From: Alopecurus myosuroides
Taxonomy: Eukaryota; Streptophyta; Magnoliopsida; Poales; Poaceae
DNA length: 64,000 nucleotides
Direction: 5' to 3'
Assembly: GCA_028641055.1 (NCBI GenBank)
Contig: CM054060.1
Location: forward strand, 311,970,949-312,034,948
Position 1 is the first letter of the stretch. The number at the start of each line of letters is the position of its first letter. The position numbers and the translations under genes were made by a program. Shown one piece after another: positions 54,233 through 64,000 of the stretch. The notes under the pieces are model-generated. The model saw only the letters and a list, made by a program, of their open reading frames with translations. It was not told where the DNA came from and searched no databases.

Positions 54233-57173
54233 CAAGCTCCGTGTATTCGACATCGGCCCCAACTCCATGCTCAATATCTGTCATTTCATAGTCTTGTGTG
54301 AATCCTATTTGTGCGTTCCTCCCAACCTTGCTCTATTCCTCGAACTCTTTCAATGCAAGCCATGCCGAGAGAGTGGCGACAGAGCCCTCTTGGTCTGTGG
54401 GGGAGTCTCAATCCAGAGGCGGAAAAATTCCCTCATGCCGACTCTTAGCCTCCATTCTCGCGTCAAACACTGGCAAAATACTTACTTTTATTGCCAAGAT
54501 ACCTCTTTACCCGGCGAGAAGCCATTGCCGGGTTTCTCCAATGATACCATCACCTTGTCCGATAACCTCAACTCCTTTGCCTCCGAGGCCGAGAGGCAAT
54601 CTATCCAGCCTCTCCTTCATAAACTAGTTGTGCTCTCCGCCCAAGGTCTCCTTGGGCTCAACTTGATAAAAACTTGGGTAAGCTGCCGGATTCAGCCCAA
54701 CAGCACCCGGCCGAAACTCATGTGCCACTACTCCGGGCACCTCACCGACTCTCTCCGATACTCGGAGAAAAATTACCCGGCTGGTGACATGAACAAGCTC
54801 ATGAAGACTTTCTTAGCCGAGAAACTTGACGCTATCAAGAATATAGCCGGGCTTAACCCCTTCACTCGCTCTAACCCGGCTCCTCCAGTAAGAACCGGTT
54901 TACTCTCTTTATCCGACTGATACTCCTTATGTATATGAACTAACCTTTGTCTTTACATTTCTTACACAGGAAGATGATGCGTTCTGGAAGATAGTCACCC
55001 CTCCCCCTTCGAAAAACTCGGAGGAGGACGAGGAGCCGGCTGATAGTGACGAGGGTAAGTCCGGATCTTCTGTTTACAACTTCTTTATTAACTAGTTTAG
55101 ACCAACTTGTTCCTTTGACCGACAATGCTCCTTATCCACCAGAGCTAGAGGAAAAATAAGACACATAGTCGGACGAAAGCGAAGCTGGCCCAGAGGTGGA
55201 GATTGGGGCGAAGAGGAAGACCCGGGGAGTTGTCTTCAAGGTGCCCTATTCCTCCATTGCCTCCAAACCATACTCGTACGCTAACATGTGCGAACTTAAC
55301 CAACACTTAACGGATTCATCATACTTGAAGGAACCTGCCCCCGACAAAATGAAGGGTGACCCGGAATTCCCCGGGTGACGATCCTCTTCACCCGGGTATT
55401 CCTTCATCACCAGCTCGCCGAGCCGGTACTTCCCAAACTCATACATCCTACATTCTTCGGAAATTTCCATCTCCAAACCATCCCTTAGCCAGACAACTCC
55501 GGGTCTCACTCTCTGATTCTTTATCAGCATCTTCTGGGTCCAGCAACGATCTCCCGCCGGATTTCGTCGTGAATACCGGGTAAGTCACTTTCCTTGCTAA
55601 TCAATACACTATTATTACCCGCGTCTTTCGTTTGTTGTGTGCTAACTGCTTCTTTTTCTTTCTTAGAGCCAAGGTCACAGTTAGTGACCCTGAAGATATG
55701 AATGTAGACAATCTGGCTATGGAAGACCCGGAGGTTGTTGTGCAGCCCGCAGCTGCTGGCGCAGAAGTAGAACAGGAAGATTTGCTGAAAGACCCGGCTG
55801 AGCAGGAAGCCGAGTTTCCTCTGCCAGGGGATGAGGACATCGAGTTCCTGGGTTCACGGAGGGGTGACCCCACTCCTAACACCCAGGCAACCCGGATCAA
55901 CTCCCCCAAGCAGGAAAGGACCCCGCCTCTGGGTAACCAGAACCCCAGCACCTCCAGGCCGAAACTCGACGATCTTGATTTTGAAGGGAAGTTAACTGAG
56001 CTCTTCTCTCTGAAGACCACCGAAAGGGATATCCTTGAATCCCTAGCAGCTGAGCACCAGGTAACTTTAACCAATGTTGCTTACGTATTCATCCAGTCCC
56101 CAAGTTCTGAGTTAACTATATCAAGTTTACTCGGTACTTCCATAGATGCATGTCCTTTCATACCCGGTTTTACCCTGCATCCGACTGACTTTTCCTAGTC
56201 TACTTCCGCAGGCGCACGTGACCCGGTCTGAGGAGATGTTGGCAAAAACCAATGAGCTCCTCTAGGCCGAGACCAAGCTGTGGGAAGAGCTGGAAGCCGA
56301 GGTGGAGGACCTTGCCAAGGATGTCAAGAGATACAAGAAACGATCCCAAAATGCTGAGGGCGCACTGAAGAGGATTACGACCCAAACTGCCGACACTTAC
56401 CGCTCTCTACTTGGTAAGAGATCGTAACTTTACTGAATATAACCCGGACTTCTCGTTCTACAAGGTTTGTAACCCGGATCTCATTGCTTTATTTTTGCTG
56501 GTACCCTGTAGCTCCGGGTGAGGAGGCTATGGATGAAGATGATGTTGAAAAGCTAAAGACGCTGAAGGCCGTGATCCGGCAATTCTCTGTGGGGATCAAA
56601 TGGACCCTGGAGGCTTTGAAGTGGCCTGGGGCTTGTGGCAGCGCGGACAAGATGCTCGAGGCGTGCTCCACTATCCCCGCCTGGATCGAGCACTGGAAAT
56701 GCTCAGCATGCCGAGTGGGGGTAACCCGCGGCCTTGCCTTGGCCAAAGCTTATTTTCCTAAGCTTGAGCCGGCAACGCTCGTGGGCGGGTTTCCCGAGTT
56801 TAACAATGACGGCTCAAGGTTCACTGGCAAGGACTATAAGTTTATCCATACTCAGGTGCGTCATTCAGCAAGCTTGATAGCCGACAATCTGGATGTGAGC
56901 AAGATCACCCCACCCTACGATGCTGATGACAAGCCGGTTCCATCTGATCTCCCCAAGCCCTTCGACATGCTGGCCCGGTGGAAGGAGGAAATTGCCAAGA
57001 GGAAGACCGAGGCTGAGAATGCGCCATCCATATCTACTCCGGCTGTTCTTCCCCCAGCTCGCGCCGATACTGCAACTAACCCGGACATGGGGGCAGGGAA
57101 GACCACCGAGGAGCATGTTGAAGACCCGACCACCAAGAACAGTGCTGATGACTCGGCCATGGATGTCGAGTGA
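54233..57173 (+). pseudogene. R4 extra gene (aORF), main part, with stops and a frameshift
   Basis: It continues the R4 gene after the R2 insertion. Exons: 54233-54897, 54970-55054, 55143-55579, 55667-56060, 56212-56413 and 56512-57173, with GT-AG borders at the same places as in R1. The first exon holds the Transposase_28-type domain (KLRVFDIGPNSMLNICHF), and the last exon the conserved IPAWIEHWKCSACRVGVTRG region. Damage: TAA at 55157-55159, TAG at 55166-55168, a frameshift at about 55350 and TAG at 56263-56265. It is clearly dead, but the shared exon pattern confirms the R1 gene model independently. Confidence 0.88.
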
Positions 57174-58396
57174 GGTTTTATTTGTTTCTCGCCCCAAACA
57201 CTTTATCGGCCAATAGGCATTATGTAATATGCCTGATACAATTATTCTTTTAATAGTGCGCCTGTGCACTTTTCGATACTATTTCCCGGTTTGTAATACA
57301 TTTAAACTTTAATAGTTTTTGGTGGCCCTTCTAGCCATCCACCTCGATGTGATCTTTTCCAATCTTACGCTTTTTGCTGCTGTTGTGATATTTTCTCTCT
57401 TTCCCCATCCATGAAACTCGGTTTCCGGGTCTCAGGATCTTTGACTGATTGAGCTATTTGCTTTTCAAGTCCCCAAATCACTAAGAGTCGGGTTTTTGGA
57501 TTTCAAGCTTGATGGCTAACAACTTATTGATTTTTTCAAACTCCCAAGTCCCCAAGTCCCCAAGACTCGGATTTTTGGGTTTTAAGCTGATAGCTGAGCA
57601 ATTTGTTGCTTTTCTCAAATTCCCAAGTCCCCAAGACCCGAATGTCCGAGTCTAAGGATTCGTAATTTTCACAAAGCTAATTGTTTTTGCTAAGGCCCAA
57701 AACATAGAGTTACTCACATAGGTTTGAAGTTATGCTTAATATATTGTGAGTTTTCCGGTTTTCAACCTTTTACTCCGCATAACTTGTGGTTTGGATGACC
57801 CTTTTGATCTTCTTTGTTGTAAGCCGGCTTTCGCGTGGATATTCAGTGCTGCTATAACTTTACAAAAACAGGGTCAGGCAAGTCCCAATGGGCATCATGA
57901 CTGATTGTGATTATACGTTAGCAAAGCACGCCACATTATTGCGAGTCACATCAAGCTTAAACAAGAGAAATCAAGAAAATTTGGCTCTATTGTCCAGTTA
58001 TAAGATTGCAACCGTACTTATTGCAAGTAATCGGTCCTTATAACTTAATGGCATCGTGGCCGGGTCTTGAGATTATAGTTGTGCTATTCAAGCAATCAGC
58101 CCCCAAGGCCTATATATACAATCTAGAAAAAATATGAAAACTAGTGTACTATAAACAAACAACTAATAGTTACCTGATGAACTAAAAAACAGAAAGATTA
58201 AAACCTAACAAAAATAAACAAGAAAGAAACAATATCATAGTTTAACCGTCTCTTTATTGATATAAGAAAGGTTAGGTCAGCAAGCCGCCTCATTAAAAAC
58301 CCTCCAGTCCCCTTAGGTGCCCTGGATAGGAAAACAGTGCGTCTGAAACCTGCTGCCTGTTACATCGTGCAATTCAACTTGTAAACCTAGCCTATG
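57174..58396. other. R4 spacer between convergent genes
   Basis: Non-coding. It contains repeated AAGTCCCCAAG words (57465-57640) and a stretch shared with R1 (GCCGGCTTTCGCGTGGATA, GGGTCAGGCAAGTCCC). This is the 3' UTR space of both genes. Confidence 0.6.
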
Positions 58397-61300
58397 CTAA
58401 GTATAGTAGGGATGTAGCTGAGCCACGTTCCATGGTCTTTCCCGCTCTTGCATGGATGAAGTGGTACGCGCGGTATCATTAACCGTATCCGACTCTTCCC
58501 TTGCATCTATCAAATAGTATGATCCATTGTGCAGATTCCGGCTGATGACGAAGGGACCTTCCCATGGTGGAGATAATTTGTGCTTTCCTTATTTTGACTG
58601 TACGAGGCGTAATACCAGGTCTCCTTCTTGGAAGACCCGGGTTTTAACCCGCCGAATGTGGTATCGCCTCAAATCCTGCTGATATATGGCTTATCTCTCC
58701 AAAGCTTGCTCCCTGTGCTCTTCTAGCATATCCACGGCATCTTGTCGGGTCTTCTCATTCTCCACCTCAACATAAGCCGCCACTCGGGGTGAATCATGAA
58801 TAATGTCACTCAGCAACACCGCCTCTGCACCATAAACCATAAAAAACGGGGTCATCTGAGTAGATCTGTTAGGTGTAGTGTTAATTCCCCAAACCACTGA
58901 TGGTAACTCCTCAACCCATGCTCTAGCGGCTCTGAGGCACGGGACTCTCAGTCGTGGTTTTAACCCACGCAGTAACTCCTGGTTTGCCCTCTCCACCTGT
59001 CCATTAGCTTGTGGATGGGCTACCGAGGCTACGTCCAGGCGGATGCCGTTGTTTCCACAGAATTTCTCCATCTCTCCTAAGGACATGTTGGTTCCATTGT
59101 CTGTTATTATGCTGTGAGGATATCCAAACCGGTAGATAATCCTTTTCAGGAACTTGACTGCTGTGATTGCTTCGAAATTGGTAACTGGCATAACTTCAAC
59201 CCACTTGGTAAACTTATCAATAGCCACAAGAAGATGAGTCTTTTTGCAAGGTGACATGTGAAAGGGGCCTACCATATCCATACCCCAAACTGCAAACGGC
59301 CAGGTCAACGGGATTGTTCGTAACTCCATAGCCGGCACATGGATTTGGTGAGCGTACCTTGGACATCCGTCACACCTTTCCACCAAGCGCTCCGCGTCTG
59401 CTAAGGCCGTGAGCCAGAAGAAATCGTGCCGGTATGCTTTAGCCACGAGGGATCTTGTGGAGGCCTGATGCCCACAATCACCTTCATGGATCTCCTTCAG
59501 AATCTATCGGCCTTCTTCTGGTGCTACACAGCGCAAAAAGACTCCTGCTGCACTTCTTTTATACAGCTCCCCATTGATTATAGAATAGCCCTTTGCTCAT
59601 CTCAGGATTTGCCTGGCTAAAACTTCCTGTGGTGGTAACTCGCCCCGTGATAGGTAGGCCAAAAACGGCTCTGTCCACTCGGGAACAGCACGTACCGTGG
59701 CCACGAGATCCAAATCCGGGTCTTGGTTAGCCACCTCTTCTTCAGATTCGGTTTTGACAGATGGGCGCCATAACTCGTCCAGAAAAACATTAGGTGGAAC
59801 CGGCTCTCGGCGCGAGCCGAGTCTTGCGAGCGCATCTGCTGCCTCGTTCTTTCGCCTGTCAATATGCTCCACTTCATACCCGGAAATAGACCCGACCACC
59901 CTGTCCACCTCTCTACGATATGCTGCCATTGTTGCATCCTTTCTATCCCAAGTTCCTGAGACCTGCTGTACCACAAGATCCGAATCTCCATAGCATCGTA
60001 TTCGCCTGATGTTCATCTCCTTTGCAACTCTCAATCCATGTAACAATGCCTCATACTCGGCTACATTGTTGGAGCAATCGAAGTGAATTTGCAACACGTA
60101 ACTTAGTTTGTCTCCTTTAGGCGATGTAAGTACCACACCTACCCCTGATCCCTCGTACTGCTTAGAACCATCGTAGTGCATCACCCAAGACTCGGAACTT
60201 GGCATCATCGTGGGCATGCTTGTGTGAGTCCAATCATTGATAAAATCAGCTAAGGCCTGGGATTTGATTGCAGACCTGGGCTCGTAATTGATGTGATAAT
60301 CTCACATCTCAATGGCCCACTTGGCTATTCTACCTGTCGCGTCTGAATTTCCGATAATATCTGCCATTGGTATAAAGCTAACCACTGTTATGGGGTGTTC
60401 CTGAAAGTATGGTTTCAATTTCCGGCTGGCCATAAAGACCCCGAAAACTAACTTTTGCCAATGTGGATAGCGCTGCTTTGCTTCCGATAGGACTTCACTC
60501 ACGTAATAAACCGGCCTTTGTACCGGGTGATCCTTCCCATCCTCCTTACGCTCAACTACAACCACGGCGCTGACCGCTCGGGGCCCAGCCGCTACGTATA
60601 ACAACATGGGCTCTTTGGGACCCGGCGCTGCCAAAATCGGTGCCTTAGATAACTGCTTTTTCAGGGCCTCGAACGCTTCATCCGCCTCTTGGTCCCAAAC
60701 AAATTTGTCGGTTTTCCTCAAGAGCCGGTATAGGAGTATTGCTTTTTCTCCGAGCCTGGATATAAACCGGCTTAACGCTGCTACACATTCTGTAAGCTTT
60801 TCAACGTGCTTCAGGCCTTCCGGCTTTTTCAGACTTTGGATAGCTTTGATTTTATCCGGATTTGCCTCAATTCCTCTCTCAGAAACAATAAAACCGAGTA
60901 ATTTTCCTGCTGGGACTCCAAATACGCACTTTGTGGGGTTAAGCTTCATCTGATATCTTCTCAAGTTTCAGAACGTCTCCTTTAGGTCATCAATGAATGT
61001 TTCAGCTTTCCTGGTTTTAATCACCACATCATCAACATAGGCATGGACGTTGCATCCGATCTGATCCTCAAAGCACTTCTGAATGCATCGCTGGTACGTT
61101 GCGCCAGCGTTCTTTAGTCCGAAGGTCATAGTCTTATAACAGAAAGCTCCAAAAGGGGTTATGAACGATGTTTTCTCCCAATCTTCCTTCTTGAGCTTGA
61201 TCTGGTGATACCCGGAATAAGCATCCAGGAAACACAACAGGTCACTTCCTGCCACTGCATCTATAATCTGATCTATTCTTGGAAGGGCAAACGGATCCTT

Positions 61301-61728
61301 TGGGCAATGCTTGTTGAGACTCGTGTAATCTATGCACATCCTCCACTCGTTGCTCTTCTTCATCACTAGAACCGGATTTGTCAGCCAATCCGGGTGAAAA
61401 ACCTCCATGATAAAGCCGGCTGCAAGGAGCCGAGCTATCTCTGCTCCTATAGCCTTTCTTCTCTCCTCATTCATTTTTCTCAGGCCCTGCTTCACAGGCC
61501 GAGACTTCGTATCAACATGAAAACTGTGCTCAGCTAATTCGGTTGGGATACCCGGCATATCGCTAGGCGTCCAAGCGAAAACATCTTGATTTTCACGAAT
61601 AAACTCAATGAGTGCTTCTTCCTGCTTACTGTCTAGGTTAGATCCTATAGCAAATTGCTTGGAGGGATCGCCTTCGACAAAAGCTACCATCTTGGTGTCC
61701 TGGGCTGCTTTGAACTTTGCTCTCTCAT
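58397..61728 (-). pseudogene. R4 pol: RT, RNase H, second RNase H and integrase; many stops; cut by R3
   Basis: The sequence closely matches R1 and R3. From the R3 junction it reads FKAAQDTK, RT (WRMCIDYTSLNKHCPKDPF, YVDD), second RNase H (HYDGSKQYEGSGVGVV, NNVAEYEALLHG, YGDSDLV, NEAADALA) and integrase (DMVGPFHMSPCKKTHLLVAIDKF, ITDNGTN), ending VAQLHPYYT at 58397. At least five stops interrupt it: near 60966, 60303, 59604, 59507 and 58692. Most are CGA-to-TGA or CAG-to-TAG changes. It is useful as a reference: it retains the integrase bases deleted from R1. Confidence 0.9.
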
Positions 61729-62207
61729 TGATGGGGAGATAATAACCCGGTAGGCCAATTCCAAGGTATAACCCGGCCCAAAGGACGCTGTGCAGGATCC
61801 GGCTAAGGATAAAGACACTTCTGGAAGGCCCAAAGTTTGTAGGCCTCGTAACCCGGATTGTGGGTTGCGGTAAGGAAAGCTAGGGTTTGTAAGCGGTGTT
61901 CGGGTAGGACTCAAGTTGTGCCTTGGAGGGCAAGCCAGGTAGGGGTGCGGGTGTTTTATAAACCGGCTCCTAGGTTTAGTTTGGCAGAGATCCAAGTAGT
62001 AATCATATCGCCGAATATCGAGTATCCATTGTACACGCAGAGATCGAGTTAATAAAGTAAGATCGGAGACTCGGCGACTTCATTGCCGGCTACCAGATCG
62101 AATTCCATCATGTTTTCCTCTGAGCTAAACCCTCTCCCAAACTCCTGTGTCGACTTGCCCCAAGATCAGTTACCCCTGGTAACATCTGCCGTGATCATCC
62201 CACGACA
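61729..62207 (+). repeat. R3 5' LTR (479 bp) with TATA box
   Basis: It runs from TGATGGGGAGATAATAACCC to ATCATCCCACGACA. TTTTATAAACC at about 61954-61964 is the TATA box, about 150 nt before the ATG at 62110. The primer-binding site is at 62210-62227. Confidence 0.93.
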
Positions 62208-64000
62208 GTTGGCGCCCACCGTGGGGCCTGCGTCCAAAGGTGTTTACATCACGGGAGAAGCTCGGAAAAGCATGAGGAACCTCGTCGTCGGAGAGATCTA
62301 CGACGACCACGAAGGAAAGAAGGTGGTGGACGACTCCGGCTGGGGGCCAGAATCGGATCACCTCGAATCCGGATCTGTCGTGACAATCGGCGAGTTCAAC
62401 ATCTTCGTCGGTATGGTACGTACGTTTGACTTAAAAGGACAATATCATGTGCATGTTACAGGAACTTCTAGCAGGGATAAAGAAACACCAAAGCGAACGG
62501 TAAATTCGGTTTCCTCGGCCGTTCCGAGATACCTGAGATGGGCGGAACAAGAAGTAACGTGGAGCAGAAGGGATCACACGGAAGGAACAGAACGCCCAGG
62601 AATCTTGGCGTTGGTGGTCGCACCGCAGGTCAATGGTTACGAGTTGAAAAAAGTCTTGATGGATGGGGGAAGCAGCATTAACATCTTGTATTGGGAAACC
62701 TTCTTACGCATGAACCTCAAAGAATCCCAGCTGCAGAAAAGTTCAACAGTTTTTCATGGAATTGTGCCGGGTCACTCAGCGCGCCCTGAGGGAAAAATCA
62801 CATTGGAGGTTGCTTTTGGAGAATCATTGGATAATTATCGAGTTGAGTGGCTCACGTTTGAGGTGGTCAAGTTGCGTAGTCCTTATCATGCGTTGTTCGG
62901 AAGACCGGCTTACGCTAAGTTCATGGCCAGACCGTGTTACGTATATTTACAGCTAAAGATTCCGGGTCCTAAGCAGACCATCACCATACAAGGAAGTAGG
63001 GATATAGCGGCTGAGTGTGATGAAGGAGATTCAGTGATGGCTGAGCAAGCTTGCAGAAAAGAAGAACTCAAGTATTACCGGTCCCAGGTGGATCCGGATG
63101 ATGGAACAGCATTGAGAAGGCCGGATTCTGAGGATGAAAGAGTGAAATTCAAGGCAGCACAGGACACCAAGAAAGTAGATTTTGTTGAAGGTGATCCCAC
63201 CAAGCAGTTTACTATAGGGTCTAACTTGAAAAGCGGGCAGGAAAAGGCGCTGGTGGAGTTTATTCGTTCAAATGCGGACGTATTCGCCTGGACACCCAGC
63301 GACATGCCGGGTATTCCCACGGAGTTGGCAGAGCATAGTTTGCATGTGGATCCCAAGGCCAGGCCCGTGAAGCAGGGCTTGAGAAAGATGAATGAAGAAA
63401 GAAGGAAAGCAATAGGCGAAGAAATTGCGCGGCTATTAACAGCCGGCTTCATCATGGAAGTATTCCACCCGGATTGGCTGGCAAATCCGGTTCTAGTAAT
63501 GAAAAAGACCAACGAGTGGAGGATGTGCATCGATTTCACAAGTCTCAACAAGCATTGCCCAAAGGATCCGTTCGCACTACCAAGGATAGACCAAATAATA
63601 GACGCAGTAGCTGGGAGCGACTTGTTGTGCTTCCTGGACGCATATTCGGGATATCATCAGATTAAGCTCAAAAGGGAGGATTGGGAGAAGACATCGTTCA
63701 TAACCCCTTTTGGAGCCTTCTGCTACAAAACAATGACGTTTGGACTGAAGAACGCAGGCGCAACCTACCAACGGTGCATTCAGAAGTGCTTCGAAGACCA
63801 AATTGGACGCAATGTCCATGCTTATGTGGATGACGTGGTCGTCAAGACCAGGAAGGCAGAGACATTTATAGACGATCTAAAGGAGACGTTCAAAAACCTA
63901 AGGAGATATCAGATGAAACTCAACCCGAAAAAATGCGTATTTGGGGTTCCAGCTGGGAAGTTACTCGGCTTTATCGTTTCCGAGAGAGGAATTGAGGCAA
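62110..64000 (+). CDS. R3 leader-protease-RT polyprotein, no gag, open to the window end
   Basis: The frame opens ATG in the LTR (MFSSELNPLPN), crosses the primer site as PRQLAPTVGP and stays open for at least 630 codons. It contains the leader (about residues 40-125), then YLRWAEQEVTWSRRDH, protease (ALVVAPQVNGYELKKVLMDGG), and a linker with FIRSNADVFAWTPSDMPGIP. RT includes WRMCIDFTSLNKHCPKDPF and YVDD (about 63820-63835). The RT frameshift of R1 is absent here. As in R1, there is no Gag or zinc knuckle between leader and protease. A second in-frame Met lies at 62272, past the primer site, and is the alternative start. Confidence 0.88.
   Translation, partial: MFSSELNPLPNSCVDLPQDQLPLVTSAVIIPRQLAPTVGPASKGVYITGEARKSMRNLVVGEIYDDHEGKKVVDDSGWGPESDHLESGSVVTIGEFNIFVGMVRTFDLKGQYHVHVTGTSSRDKETPKRTVNSVSSAVPRYLRWAEQEVTWSRRDHTEGTERPGILALVVAPQVNGYELKKVLMDGGSSINILYWETFLRMNLKESQLQKSSTVFHGIVPGHSARPEGKITLEVAFGESLDNYRVEWLTFEVVKLRSPYHALFGRPAYAKFMARPCYVYLQLKIPGPKQTITIQGSRDIAAECDEGDSVMAEQACRKEELKYYRSQVDPDDGTALRRPDSEDERVKFKAAQDTKKVDFVEGDPTKQFTIGSNLKSGQEKALVEFIRSNADVFAWTPSDMPGIPTELAEHSLHVDPKARPVKQGLRKMNEERRKAIGEEIARLLTAGFIMEVFHPDWLANPVLVMKKTNEWRMCIDFTSLNKHCPKDPFALPRIDQIIDAVAGSDLLCFLDAYSGYHQIKLKREDWEKTSFITPFGAFCYKTMTFGLKNAGATYQRCIQKCFEDQIGRNVHAYVDDVVVKTRKAETFIDDLKETFKNLRRYQMKLNPKKCVFGVPAGKLLGFIVSERGIEA

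Larger units (their letters stand above)
26782..61728 (-). mobile_element. R4: Tat-type Ty3/gypsy retrotransposon, oldest of the stack, split by R2 and R3
   Basis: The remaining R4 sequence is 26782-28595 plus 54228-61728. It consists of the 3' LTR, the spacer and TATA region of the extra gene, that gene, a spacer and the 3' half of pol up to the point where R3 entered. The 5' LTR and the start of pol lie beyond R3, outside the window. All coding parts carry stops. Family membership with R1 and R3 is shown by near-identical pol and aORF sequences and similar LTRs. Confidence 0.9.
61729..64000 (+). mobile_element. R3: gag-less Tat-type retrotransposon inserted in R4 pol, right end outside window
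   Basis: The LTR begins TGATGGGGAG at 61729 directly after CTCAT in R4 pol, which is the candidate 5-bp target duplication; its second copy lies outside the window. Orientation is opposite to R4. The element contains LTR, primer site, leader, protease and RT up to the window end. Confidence 0.92.

Noticed and set aside
63075..63551. 158-aa minus-strand frame and similar frames opposite pol
   Set aside because: Antisense shadows of R3 pol; equivalent shadows occur opposite R1 and R4 pol.
1..64000. CRISPR arrays, bacterial operons, riboswitches
   Set aside because: The sequence is plant nuclear DNA; regular spacer-repeat arrays and bacterial signals were not seen.

Overview
This window looks like transposon-packed intergenic DNA of a large-genome grass, most likely a Triticeae or other Pooideae species. 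The evidence is two En/Spm (CACTA) DNA transposons with TNP2-type transposases, grass-type CACTA termini and AACCGG subterminal repeats, a 5'-truncated LINE, and a stack of Ty3/gypsy retrotransposons of the Tat type (degenerate RNase H followed by a second RNase H, no chromodomain, an extra gene on the opposite strand). I recognise no ordinary host gene. The species call is inference; no database search was possible.

Layout. (1) 1-6230: right-hand part of a CACTA element (C1). On the minus strand it carries an apparently intact TNP2-like transposase (three exons, 1085 aa), and it also contains two degenerate tRNA-like sequences. Its right terminus is at 6230. (2) 6231-12138: poorly structured spacer holding possible Helitron ends near 7358 and 7487, and a LINE (8241-10198, minus) between 11-bp target-site duplications. 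(3) 12139-26199: a complete 14.06-kb CACTA element (C2) with matching 19-nt termini and an ATA duplication on both sides. It carries a small coiled-coil/membrane protein gene, a TNP2 transposase broken by one stop, a decayed second transposase gene with a C48-protease-like end whose catalytic Cys is replaced, and two cargo genes: an AP2/ERF-like gene with an acidic tail, and a two-exon 3'-5' exonuclease-like gene. It also contains a perfect 83-bp inverted repeat. (4) 26200-26781: spacer.

(5) 26782-64000: four nested Tat-type retrotransposons. R4 (oldest; minus; left LTR 26782-27245) is split by R2 (28596-54227, TSD CACTA, 862-bp LTRs). R2's 3' LTR is itself split by R1 (29363-39975, TSD CGGGT, 462-bp LTRs with two differences). 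R3 (plus; from 61729 past the window end) is inserted head-to-head into the pol gene of R4. Removing R1 restores an 862-bp LTR in R2, and removing R2 restores the extra gene of R4, so the order is certain from sequence.

How the parts work together. R2 has the full Tat plan: LTR, primer site, leader, gag, protease, RT, RNase H, second RNase H and integrase on the minus strand, and then, on the plus strand, an intron-rich gene with its own TATA box (here called aORF). R1, R3 and R4 belong to a sister family. In R1 and R3, whose 5' ends are visible, the leader runs straight into protease and no gag exists. The R1 pol is broken twice, yet R1 is the youngest insertion and its 907-aa antisense-strand gene is open across six coding exons. 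The most interesting reading is a gag-less retrotransposon lineage that moves with Gag supplied in trans, possibly by R2-like relatives that share the same primer-binding sequence, while keeping a spliced, separately promoted opposite-strand gene.
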